Shown one piece after another: positions 54,379 through 64,000 of a stretch of DNA of 64,000 nucleotides (position 1 is the first letter of the stretch; every line of letters begins with the position of its first letter). The notes under the pieces were generated by a model. That model ran no database searches, was not told where the DNA came from, and saw only the letters and a list, made by a program, of their open reading frames with translations. Made by a program: the position numbers and the translations under genes. Source of the DNA: Dactylellina haptotyla (lineage: Eukaryota; Ascomycota; Orbiliomycetes; Orbiliales; Orbiliaceae); NCBI GenBank assembly GCA_031310005.1, contig CM062388.1, positions 372,001-436,000 on the forward strand, in the 5' to 3' direction.

Positions 54379-54778
54379 TTTGAGGTTTTGGGGAATTTAA
54401 TACAATCTTCAAACTAAAAGGATATTGACCGAAACTACTTTTTCGACCTGTTCTCAGTACTGAGAGCTATATAATATAGCTGGGACCTAGATGTATCTTG
54501 CCATTCGAGTATTCGAGTTAGTGCGGGGGGGTGTTACACAAAGGAATCGTGCAAATGTGTTGGTCAGCGAATCCCAAGCCACAACGCTCGCCAAAGGATC
54601 CAGCTGAAACAGGAAACCTGAGGAGATATCAACAGTATAATGTTTTCTTAATTTCTTTTGCTAGGTTTTGGTAAGAATGAGATTTTTGGGTTTGCGATGC
54701 AGTATAAAATAAAACGAACATGATTAGAATGGCATTGTGAACCCACAATAAGAGACACGAAAGCTAGGATGTTCCAAA
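54379..54778. other. Intergenic region
   Basis: The promoter of the kinase-TPR gene and the 3' end of the DUF4470-MYND gene, both minus strand. A TATATAATATA run lies near 54470. No gene. Confidence 0.5.
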
Positions 54779-57700
54779 CTAGCCAGTAGCCCTCTCTTTT
54801 ACCAGTATACAGAATATCTTGTGCTTCTTCCAGTCCTGAGTTTGACAAGCTTTGCTACAATATTCCACCTTTTTGCATCTCCCACATTTCATCAACTTCT
54901 GATCTTCGCCTCCTCGACTTTTACAAACGGCGCAAGTTTCTAGATTCCCACCTAAAGCTTGGTTGTCAGAAATATTAAGCTCGTTTCTAATCTTGGACAT
55001 CATATCTTTCAGGCTCTGAGTCCCAGCAGAATAAGGGGGTAAAAAGACTGGCCCTATCGCAGCGCGGGTGGCGTATGGCAGAAATGGTTTCAACAAAGGG
55101 TCATTGGTGAATGACTTTGGGAATATTCCCATTCCGCAATTACACATAGGAGTAGCTCTAGGGTTTTGATCAGATACCGGTAGTGGAACCTTGCCAACCT
55201 TGAAATACTCGCAGTTCTTCTTATGCTTCCAAGTTCGGCATCTTTCTATCGAGTTGATAGAGAAATACCGCCAAGCCTCCGTTTCTCCATCAGTGTTCCT
55301 GACTGGTGCAAGTTTTTTCGCAAGTTCTAATTGCATAAGGTGGGGTTGGATTGCGAGAGGGGGGTTTCCTTCCAGCGGTATTAGGGCGCAATCGACAACG
55401 ATACCGCCTCCGGAAAGATCAAGGCGTATATCTTTGACGAAAACGAGCATATGGCTACCGTGAGTGGCGTTGTGCAATGCGTATATAGAGCATTGACTAC
55501 CTTGTATCCCAAGATGACGAATGATAATAGTATGCAGTGATTCTTTCATCTCGGTCAACGGGTTGCCAGCGTACGCTTCTTTTGTACTGTTTATTTCACG
55601 CCTCTCGTCCGAAGAGAACGCATAAGTCATCACAGTATTAATCCATTCGTAGTTTTGCGGCTTTTGCTTCGTGAAATCAATTAGGACAGGTGGCGATCTG
55701 TCGAGGTTGATTCTATGCACGCTCCACGCTACGATACTGCGTGTGGGAAAATGCAATGATACAATGGGGAAGCGAAGGTGAGCTGGAGTGTTCTTTTTCC
55801 TATGTAGTCGCGCATCAAGCTATAGTGGCAAGGTTAGAAACTTTGACGGATTGTTTTATTTCGTACTACTGTAGCATACCTCAATGTATTTTGATTTTCT
55901 GGCAATTGAAGTCTTTGCGAGTTCCTCAATCGGGTACGGAAATTCGACTTTGTGTGATTCCGAGCCTAGGCAAATACTGTATGTTGACATGCCTAATTTA
56001 GGGGTCGATATCTTGGCTTTGGCCTCCAGCAACTCCAGCGTCTTTGGTTCTATAATATTCCAACGATATATGATACGGTCGATCTTGGGATGAGGACTAG
56101 TGGTCATCACAAGTGTCTGGATATCGTGATTCTTCGAAGTCTCTTGAGAAGATGATGGCTCCAGACTGCTCGGTGCCAATTCGGCATTCCCTTGTTTTCA
56201 TCAAGAGATGTATTATTTGACGGATCGGATATTGGAAACTTCTTAGAAAGCCGTACATGAGTGTTATCGTGAAGATTCGTTTCGAAAAATTCCAACCCGA
56301 GCCCAAATTCTGAGACTAGAGGCGCGGTGAAAGGGCTGGAAACGAGTGTCAGAGATACTTTACAGTCATTTTGTAAGAGGAGTGTCCAAGTGGGCACCAT
56401 GCAGCTATATAAAACGTTCGAGCTTCCCTCCCAACCATCTGGGTCCTGATATATTTTCGGAGCTGTTTCTTGGATATTTAGAATTGCGCTTGATGCTTCT
56501 ATCGCGTCAAGCTTTCCAAAACGGCGTCTCAAGGAACCGAAGTTGTTCAAAAATTGGCCACCGGAAACTACCAACTGGAACGGAATAGATCCTCTTTGCT
56601 CCAGGGGTACCTTTAAGAGTCTTTCAAACCGTTTTATAGGTATAACCAGTGTAATACATGTTACAGGGTCATATTTTCCAGCTTGCGTCGAAAGGGTTTG
56701 TTTACCGTTGTAGAACGGGTGGTTTAGTGCCATAATTGCGGGATCTAGCTTAAGAGGTTCAACGGTATCAACGCCAAAAAGGTGATTCAGAACATGCTGC
56801 TCCTGACTAAAGCAAGAGGCAACTAAAATGCCAGCATTAGCTATCGCAAATTCGAGCTTTGCCATGAAGCCATCCCAATTAACTTCACTCGAAGTTATGC
56901 TTTTGATTTTTTGTAGCAATAGAGAGAACGTCAATCGGGTATTGTGCTGTAGAGCTCGCACAGCAGATCTCGAACCGAGGTCTCCTGTGATTCGCCGCTG
57001 CATCCACAAAAAGTCTTCGGTCTCAAAGAGTTTCCTATAGATTTTGGTTGAGAAATCCAGCATTACATCGACTTCGTAGACGAATAGTGGACGATTTGAA
57101 AATACCGAGGCCTCCCTATGAAATCCTCCGCTGTAGAATGGGGGAATCCATTTCCATATCATGCGGCAATACTGTTGCTTCTTATCACCTAGCATTTCGA
57201 GCAAGTAGTCGCTGACTTGTGACAAACTAGTGTGTGCACACAAGAAATCAGTCGGCGCGATACCGAGCAAAGTAAACATAGAGGTGGGGTCAACCCCCAG
57301 AGCTCTATGCAAGCCTTCTTCGCCGTTTTGAGAATCAAATTGGTCGTCGAGCAAGGTTTCTGTGTGTATATAACTGGCGTAGTGCCTTCGTAAAATTGGA
57401 AGCACAGAAAGGAAGATGTTGTAGAATCCTAGATGATCAATTAGATTCGACATGGCGATAATGTTGAAGTCGCTAGAGTGGTTGAAGAAGTAGCCCTTGG
57501 AAATTGCATCACTCTTGCTCAACTCTGGTATTCCTATGGAACTCCCAGGTGACGCGATTTTCTGACTGAGGGCGGCACAGAGTTCCAAAGCATCGTCCAC
57601 AAAAAAGCATACGGTAAACTTTCCGGCAGCCCGCGCCTTTCGAAATGATTCGCACCACAACATAAATTCTTCTTTAGCACATTTTATAATATTGGTATAG

Positions 57701-58675
57701 TTATCCGAGTTCGGCTTTGGGAGAATTCTTTGAGACGGCTCACAATTTGGCACTGCTGGTACTATTGATGTTGCCAGATGAAAGCCGGCGAGAGGGTTGG
57801 ATCCTAAAATATCGTCAGATGTCAAAAATTGCTGAATGGATATTACCCAAACGAGTACTGACCGTAGTGAAGACTAAACTTGCGTCCGTAATTTGATATG
57901 CCAAAGGTTGGATTAGGCAAATAAGTCTCTGCAGAGCTGTCTTCAGTGGTGCCACTTTTCCAATAATGTTCGAAATGCTTTACAGAAGAACTCATGATAT
58001 TTGTTGCTAGGGGCCCACCCGATCGTGCCACTGAATAAATACCGCCTTTTGGGTGCTTTTTCTTAATTATTGTCGCAAGCCCTTTCTTATACGATATCTT
58101 CAATTGTTTGATGCTCTGTCTGCTACCTATGTAGGTGGTCCAGGCTGTCCAATATCGCCGGACTACTACAAGGGTCTGAGTGCATCCGATATTCAAAGTC
58201 TTTCCAAGATCCGATTGCATCCAGAGTTCAATATCGGTAGATGAAGCAATCAAGTCCTCAAGGTGGCTCTTGAAGATCTTAAGAGAGTTCTTAGGCATAA
58301 AGACATCGTAGTATATGTGCCACATAGCGTTGATATCTTCGTTCTTGATGATCATGGCAAGGAGAAGAATGTTTCGGGCTTATAAATCAGCAAGATGCCA
58401 GACATCAACCACTTTGAAAACTTACCAATGACCGCTCCCTCAATATCACAGCACGTGAATTTGAATGTTCGAAGTTTAGAAGCATCTGTGTCCTTGTGCA
58501 CTGTATCATGGGACTCAGTCCAGAGAGTAAAAAGAATGTTACGAGCATCCCCACAACCCAAAAGGAGGATATCAGCATCAATATCAGGTGGCAGATGATC
58601 AACCAAGTTGATGGCGGGACTGTTACCGATGGGATAGTAGAATCCCTCGGCGTCAAAAACTGATGGATGCGACAT
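54779..58675 (-). CDS. DUF4470 and MYND zinc-finger protein
   Basis: Exons are 58675-58426, 58378-57863, 57803-56222 (or to 56107), 56165-55880 and 55819-54779; with the first option all phases close at 1224 residues. The N-terminus is DUF4470: YYPIGNSPAINLVDHLPP, DILLLGCGDARNILFT, TCCDIEGAVIARNIL (over the splice). The C-terminus is a MYND zinc finger: CAVCKSRGGEDQKLMKCGRC, YCSKACQTQDWKKHKIFC. The pair is a common fungal architecture. MYND fingers bind proline-rich peptides; the function of DUF4470 is unknown. One weak point: between exons 3 and 4 the frame shifts. The natural-looking coding sequence (PNWHRAVWSHHLLKRL) runs on to a stop at 56107, and joining exon 4 needs either a weak 56-base intron (56166-56221) or an indel. 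So the gene may carry a frameshift. Confidence 0.78.
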
Positions 58676-60070
58676 CGTGAAAGTCTTGGTATCGATTGGT
58701 TTTCAAATGAGTAATTCTTGCTTAAGCTAATTGAGTCCAAATAACTTTCATGGTGAGTTTGCGAGGATGGGGTAATGGAAGACGAAAAGCTGGAGAACGC
58801 GTTCACAACTGAAATGGGGAGGAGGGAAAGTCTCAAAAATGACCATCACGACAGTGGAATGAATATTTGTCTGTGCCACCACACAGCACAACACAGTTCA
58901 TACAAAATGCAAGGAGCCATGCAAATGATGCCTGAAAATCAGGTAGACAGTAATTAGTAACGCGATGGCCAAATCTTCGCCAGCTAGGGAGGTAAACGCT
59001 AAAATAACATCATTATATTGAAATTCAGAGCTTCAGGCTTTTAAAACATATATGCATATCTTACCCATTGAATAGGCTTTCAAGGTATTGATTACATGAA
59101 ATCTATGAGATCAAAGGCTAATATAATCTTAGGACCCAACCATCCGTGTCTGGAACGGATACGAGACAACTTAGAATGCTTAGTAGAAAATTCTAACATA
59201 TAACCAGCAACATGTCTCTCGTAGAACCAGGCGTTTAGATTTCTTCGACCTCATTTGCGTTGCCGAAGTACGATTCCAATCACTTCAATCAGGGTAGACA
59301 AGGACCCTGCGCTGAAGGGCCGAGAGAAGGAACTTCATAAATGCACCTTGATGTCATCGCATGCCTCGCAATCCTTGGCCTTGATCACAAGGCGTCTAGG
59401 CGTCAATAAATTTCGTAGCTTAGAATTCTAGAATCCGCCCAGCTGAAAGGTTTTGGGGCGTAGATTCGGGTAGCCTAACGCTTAAATCCTTTAAAGCTTT
59501 AAGATCAAACTCGACAATATAATGACGATTGACACGTTAATAATCGCGGATAGGATCTCGTGCAACATTAACAAGGAGATGTTATTGCATTGAGGCGATC
59601 TATCCCGCAGAAGGATTCAGCTGATACGTGCCGGCAAGCAGGACGCATTGCCATTGTGGCTCAGGTTCTGTACGCCAAACGCACGCCTGATGGCCAGTTC
59701 ACCCTGCTTCTCGCCCCATCAACCCAATTTGTAAGTTTCGCGGGCGTTGTTTCGAGGGCGGTGCGAGGACAACACATCCAACAATGTCGGAGTCCTAAGG
59801 CGATATCCAGCTTACAAGTTATTTCACGAGCCATCTACGGCTGAAAGATCAATATCGGGGGCGCGATTGTCTATAAAAGTCTCCAAGCTCATAGGAGTAT
59901 CTTCCATTTCTTCTCTCATCACCCATATCCCTTACGAGACTCGAACTTAGCAGTTACTGCCAACTCCATCTTCGCAACAACACGATAGTGCTCAATATCG
60001 GGATCTCCACAAACCAGCCTTTTCTATAAGCCTATTACAAAGCCATTGAATCTCTTGTACTTTGAAAAAC
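58676..60070. other. Intergenic region
   Basis: About 1.4 kb. It includes the promoter of the MYND gene. The frames at 58775-58957 and 59590-59950 are short and featureless. No RNA gene or repeat was recognised. Confidence 0.45.
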
Positions 60071-60463
60071 ATGGGCCACTGGGAATATCCTTACGGCCTT
60101 TACGGCGCATACTACGGTTATGAAGTATACGAGCCTAGCACTGGGACCCCCAGAAAGAAAACCACCAACCATCATAATGTGTCAAATCACCGCGGTTCGA
60201 ACCACTACGGTTCCAGCTCAGGTCACCACTCCGGCACCACACATTATGGAGGGAATTACCACACCACCCAACATCAATATAATTCAGGCTCCACTGTACG
60301 ATCCAGTGACTCCGGGAATATTTGCGGGAACTCGCAGTGCGGATCGAGTTTCATTTGCGCCGCCGACTACAATCGTCGCGTCCAACCCCAGGGCGCTCCT
60401 GGTGTCGTTCCTCAGGCTCAACAGCAGCAGAGCTATTCTAGCTGGGGTGGATGCCGCCGATAA
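60071..60463 (+). CDS. Low-complexity His/Gly/Tyr/Ser-rich small protein
   Basis: From the first ATG (60071) the frame gives 130 residues. The start is Tyr-rich (MGHWEYPYGLYGAYYGYEVY). The middle is His/Gly/Ser/Asn/Thr-rich with repeated HYGSSSGHHSG and HYGGNYHTTQHQYNSG units. A four-cysteine patch (ICGNSQCGSSFICAADY and a Cys near the end) and a Gln-rich end follow. The composition is not random, which supports a real gene; such proteins can form disordered or phase-separating assemblies. No signal peptide. Another plus-strand frame (60120-60548) is open across most of the same bases, so the choice rests on composition. Function unknown. Confidence 0.45.
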   Translation: MGHWEYPYGLYGAYYGYEVYEPSTGTPRKKTTNHHNVSNHRGSNHYGSSSGHHSGTTHYGGNYHTTQHQYNSGSTVRSSDSGNICGNSQCGSSFICAADYNRRVQPQGAPGVVPQAQQQQSYSSWGGCRR

Positions 60464-61257
60464 AGCACCACAATTTGCTCACAAACATTTTCTCTTTGAT
60501 TGGATTTATCGCGCATCTTATTATTCTCGCAGAATGCGGTTTAGCTAGGGTTTCGCAGAAACCCGAATTTCATGTATTTGTATCTTGTTGAAGTCTTGGA
60601 ATATCGTATGTTAGTCTATCATCCCTGCGATAACCGCAGCTTGCAGTGTGTATTTCAATCACGTAACTTTATATCTTCTCCGGAGAAATCTCGTCCGTCG
60701 CGTATATTTCAGTTTAGATCTCGATAATTAATTATGTGCTCTCGGGCTGTGCAGGCTCTCTGGGGAAAATATGGCCAAAAAGCAGCTCATCCTATCCCGG
60801 TCCTAGTCAAGCGAACATCTTGGCTCGACGGGCCGAAAACCCCTTGCAGCCTGCACCATGAAACACCATGGTGCGGGGCATTCAATCCATTGTGCTTCAC
60901 CTGCAACACACCAAGCCATCCAAGCGACGCCCCATTACCAATTTTTATCGTGATTTTCGTGACCAGGACCGACCGACCACGGGTTGGAATAAGGTTAATT
61001 CGACGGAGAAATTGTGTAACGAAATAGACCCCTGTCATCGATAGACGGGCCTAGGCTACCTATTCCACGGGATGTAAATATTCCTTTCGTCTCATGTCAA
61101 GTCTTGGCTGATTGGCGGAACCCCGGTTTTCATTTGCGTGATGACCAGGAATATATAACTAGGCGAGATCAGAGTGCGACGTCAGGAAATCGTTTTTGCA
61201 ATCCGCGCCTGTAAATATCTCTCTCTAGGTTGAAAAGATTGATTTTGCTCGTTAATC
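60464..61257. other. Intergenic region and promoter of the pectate lyase gene
   Basis: No gene. It holds the pectate lyase promoter, with a TATA box at 61152-61158 and CreA-type words (CTGGGG near 60762, CCCCGG near 61122) that would fit carbon-catabolite repression. These are short motifs and could be chance. Confidence 0.45.
61152..61158 (+). promoter_or_regulatory. TATA box of the pectate lyase gene
   Basis: TATATAA, 100 bases upstream of the start codon, in the expected place for a strongly inducible secreted hydrolase. Inferred from motif and spacing. Confidence 0.4.
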
Positions 61258-62907
61258 ATGAAGTCCGCTGTATTACTTACCACCGGCGCCCTTGCAGTGT
61301 TGGCTGCTGCCCAGCAAACCGCCTACGGACAATGCGGTGGGCAAGGTTGGACTGGTGCAACAAGCTGTGTGAGCGGCTACACTTGCACGTATAGTAATGG
61401 TAAATATTCTAGCTCTTATACTATATACCAGATTCAGTCGTGCTAATTAAATGTTTAAAATGCAGATTTCTATTCTCAGTGCGTCCCTGGAACGGCTGCA
61501 ACCACGGCGTCGACAAAGACGACGACAACGAAGACCACTACCACCAGCAAAACCACCACCACGAAAACATCGACGACGAAGACATCAACCACAAAAACGT
61601 CTACTAGTTCTACAAAAACCACCACAACTCCGGTTCAGACCACTCTATCAAGGACTACCACCGCCGGACCCACAACCCAGGTGCCATCGGGAAGTTTCAC
61701 AGTTGAAGGTTTCGCACGAAACAATCCGACGGGTACCATCTCCGGTGGTGCTGGTGGTTCTACAACCACTGTCTCGGCTTACGCCGCTTTCACCTCAGCA
61801 GTCAAGAGTAACACTGCCAAGGTTGTGTACGTCAGTGGCATCATCACTCTCACCTCAAAGGTGAAAATTGGCTCGAACACCTCCATTCTCGGGCTTGGCT
61901 CCAACAGTGGAGTTACTGGCAAGACCCTCAGCTTGAGCAGCGTGGACAATGTCATTATCAGAAACATGAAGATTAGTGAGGTTAAAGGAGATGACTTGAT
62001 CACCATTTCCTCGTCGACGAGAGTCTGGATTGACCATAACGAGTTGTTCAGCGGAGGTTTGGGCAATGGGCCGGATTACTACGTGAGTTTCCTCGGACAA
62101 TAGGTTTGTTATAATCTGTGTCTAACAGGTGGGTTAAAATTAGGACGGACAAATTGATATCGTCCACGCTTCGGACTATATCACAGTCTCGTGGAATTAT
62201 TTCCATGACCACTGGAAGGTAATTTTAATCCGGCAGAAATAATTCAATCTATGGCGATGCTAATAATATAATGAATACGCAGTGTTCTCTGGTTGGCAAC
62301 TCTGATAGCAACCGCGCTGAGGACTTCGGTCACCTTCACGTCACCTATCACCACAACTACTGGAAGAACATGGGAACTCGTGGACCAGGTATATATTTCT
62401 CCCGATCACCGAGTCCGCTTCTAAATAACTGAACTAATGGTTTTGATAAGCTGGCCGTTTCGGACACCAACACATCTACAACAACCTCTACGAAGACTAC
62501 CACTACCAGGCCATTCACTCCCGCTCGGACAATCAAGTTCTCGTCGAAGGTAACGTTTTCAGAGGTGACACTCCAGAAGCTCTGAGCACATACGGTCTCG
62601 TTATTCCAATGGACTCGCCAAACACTTGTACTTGCGGAGACCAGGAACTCGACGGATATGCCAACCTTGGTGCTGGTAAGTAGAACACCCTAATGGCGAA
62701 CTGATTTATTTCACTAGCCATTTTAAACTTGTCGCTTTGGTAGCTAACTGGTATTTTTTTCTTCTCGCAGCAAACGACTGGGGTTCGTCGACATACAATA
62801 TCACTCGTACAGGAACCTTTACATCAGCTGGATATTCGTATAATTTGACGCCCTTGTCTAGCGTTGAGTCGATTGTCAAAGCTGGAGTTGGTGTCGGTAA
62901 AATCTAA
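61258..62907 (+). CDS. Pectate lyase (PL1) with N-terminal CBM1
   Basis: Six exons, 61258-61399, 61466-62082, 62144-62218, 62283-62388, 62451-62675 and 62771-62907, close in frame at 433 residues. A signal peptide ([19 protein letters not shown]) is followed by a complete CBM1 ([20 protein letters not shown], then CTYSNDFYSQC, the last part over intron 1). A Thr/Lys-rich linker of repeated KTTTT units leads to the PL1 parallel beta-helix domain. Marks are [47 protein letters not shown], and [20 protein letters not shown] with the catalytic Arg region. The secreted, Ca2+-dependent enzyme cleaves homogalacturonan by beta-elimination. The CBM1 should hold it on cellulose near pectin. It complements the PL4 enzyme 44 kb away. 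Confidence 0.95.
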
Positions 62908-63372
62908 GAGTGGGAAGATTCTGTACATATATACATATAGACACCATTAATTAAAACTAAATCTATATTTTCGTCTTTGAATATACCCTGCCTCGGGCAT
63001 TCTGAAATTTTAGTCATGCGAGAATGAGATTTTCATGATGATGTCGGAGTTAATGTGTTGCTCTGTTGTCCAGGTTTGGCCGACATCCCAGAAGGACTGG
63101 CATTGAGGCTAAAAGTGCAATCGGTTTGTGGGCCAAAGTCGCACCCGCGTTGCACACAAAATAACGTTAGTTATCGCGCTTGCGGGTCGAGTTACGGCCC
63201 CTTCGGCTGTCGAGGTGTCATCTCACATGAGGAGAACCAGCTAGATATATAACCGCCTTGCGCCCTCCGGTCCTTTGGAGGCTGGATCTCATTTTCGCCG
63301 GCTTCAAACTTAGCTAAGAGCAACGAGATCGGTCTTGGTATACCTACGCATTGACAACGACTTGCTACTATT
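62908..63372. other. Intergenic region
   Basis: The 3' region of the pectate lyase gene and the promoter of the last gene. No gene. Confidence 0.5.
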
Positions 63373-64000
63373 ATGGAATCGCTACCCTCCGAAATCTTCC
63401 AACTGGTAATAAATGAGATTGTTGTCACCGAGAGTCTCTGGAACGCGTTGGTTCTCCGAAGAACATGTCGTCTATGGGATACTGCCATCTTACGGGCCAT
63501 TTGTATCGAAGGAGTCCTCGACCCCCTCGTGGATTATGGCCGTGAGACTAAGCAATTCCCGTTCAAAAGTCAACAAGATCCTGTTGCTCCCCCGCGATTC
63601 ATCTCGCATATGTGTCTCCGGCCCCCACATTGGGAGATGGCACCGATAATGCGCACGCTGGCGGAATCGTCGAATCGATATGCGATCAATACCATAAGTC
63701 TTGTGATACGGCGCGCCGCGGACTGGATTGATCAGAATCTCGGTAAAGAGTTACCGGGTCGCACTTTAAACATACAATTGTTAGCCGAAGTTTTTACCTT
63801 GCTGGATAAAACACGGACGTTTTGGGATGCCTTCGAACAGGGCGACCACAACCCCGCTGAAAAACTAGCCCCCGAACATGACGATACCCGCTCACGCGAT
63901 CTCGCGATGGGTATCGCAATCTATAAGGGCAATATGGATGCGTACAGGGCCATCAGAGGGGGCGTTTCGAACCCTTACGATATGTTTTTGTCTGCAACCG
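63373..64000 (+). CDS. F-box-like protein, 5' end only (runs off the window)
   Basis: The frame starts with ATG at 63373 and is open to the last base, giving 209 residues of an unfinished protein. The N-terminus (MESLPSEIFQLVINEIVVTE, then LWNALVLRRTCRLWD) has the form of a fungal F-box: Leu-Pro-x-Glu-Ile followed by a Leu/Val-rich helix and Cys-Arg-x-Trp. The rest is helical and ends with AMGIAIYKGNMDAYRAIRGG, which resembles the start of an ankyrin-type repeat region. F-box proteins bring substrates to SCF ubiquitin ligases. The N-terminal assignment is moderate, and the rest of the gene is outside the window. Confidence 0.65.
   Translation, partial: MESLPSEIFQLVINEIVVTESLWNALVLRRTCRLWDTAILRAICIEGVLDPLVDYGRETKQFPFKSQQDPVAPPRFISHMCLRPPHWEMAPIMRTLAESSNRYAINTISLVIRRAADWIDQNLGKELPGRTLNIQLLAEVFTLLDKTRTFWDAFEQGDHNPAEKLAPEHDDTRSRDLAMGIAIYKGNMDAYRAIRGGVSNPYDMFLSAT

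Overview
The window is nuclear DNA of a filamentous ascomycete (Pezizomycotina). Genes are split by short introns, mostly 47-80 bases, with CTAAC/CTRAY branch points a few tens of bases before the acceptor. The protein families are typical of that group: a CFEM protein, fungal DUF4470-MYND, a kinase-TPR fusion, cutin- and pectin-era secreted enzymes with CBM1 modules, ALG1, and XPB/SSL2. Two pectin-degrading enzymes with CBM1 modules suggest a plant-associated or saprotrophic lifestyle. A leotiomycete is possible, but the sequence alone does not prove the class. I saw no transposon, rRNA, tRNA, CRISPR array or viral gene.

Layout. 1-5 kb: the tail of a membrane protein, a SAM methyltransferase, then a long leader region. 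4.8-11.5 kb: one very large four-exon gene of unknown function. 13.4-14.7 kb: maleylacetate reductase (-). 15.2-17.1 kb: rhamnogalacturonan lyase PL4 with CBM1 (-). 20.3-24.6 kb: two tandem genes that share an unrecognised domain, duplicated within the second gene. 25.9-28.3 kb: a matrixin-like metalloprotease and NIF3. 28.9-34.7 kb: surface and secreted proteins: a single-pass protein, a CFEM membrane protein, a putative GPI-anchored Cys protein, and a secreted protein made of four ~51-residue repeats. 35.6-41.2 kb: a zinc-module protein, SSL2/XPB in six exons (-), and a divergently transcribed tiny five-exon gene. 41.2-44.9 kb: gene-poor. 44.9-48.3 kb: an eight-exon gene for a GTPase with a glycine/alanine-rich hydrophobic segment. 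49.9-51.5 kb: ALG1. 51.6-58.7 kb: a kinase-TPR fusion and a DUF4470-MYND protein, both (-). 60.1-62.9 kb: a low-complexity His/Gly/Tyr protein and a CBM1-pectate lyase PL1. The last 0.6 kb is the start of an F-box-like gene cut by the window edge.

How the genes relate. The PL4 and PL1 enzymes attack the two backbones of pectin (rhamnogalacturonan I and homogalacturonan), and each carries a cellulose-binding CBM1. SSL2 (transcription/DNA repair), ALG1 (N-glycan assembly) and NIF3 are housekeeping genes. Most of the rest is accessory: secreted, surface or signalling proteins of unknown role. The strongest candidates for something undescribed are the duplicated domain family at 20.3-24.6 kb, the 51-residue repeat secreted protein at 33.9-34.7 kb, and the membrane-segment GTPase at 44.9-48.3 kb. 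Exon models were built by hand from GT-AG (once GC-AG) sites, branch points and reading-frame phase. Every complete model closes in frame; two rest on a weak splice site, and this is stated in the entries.
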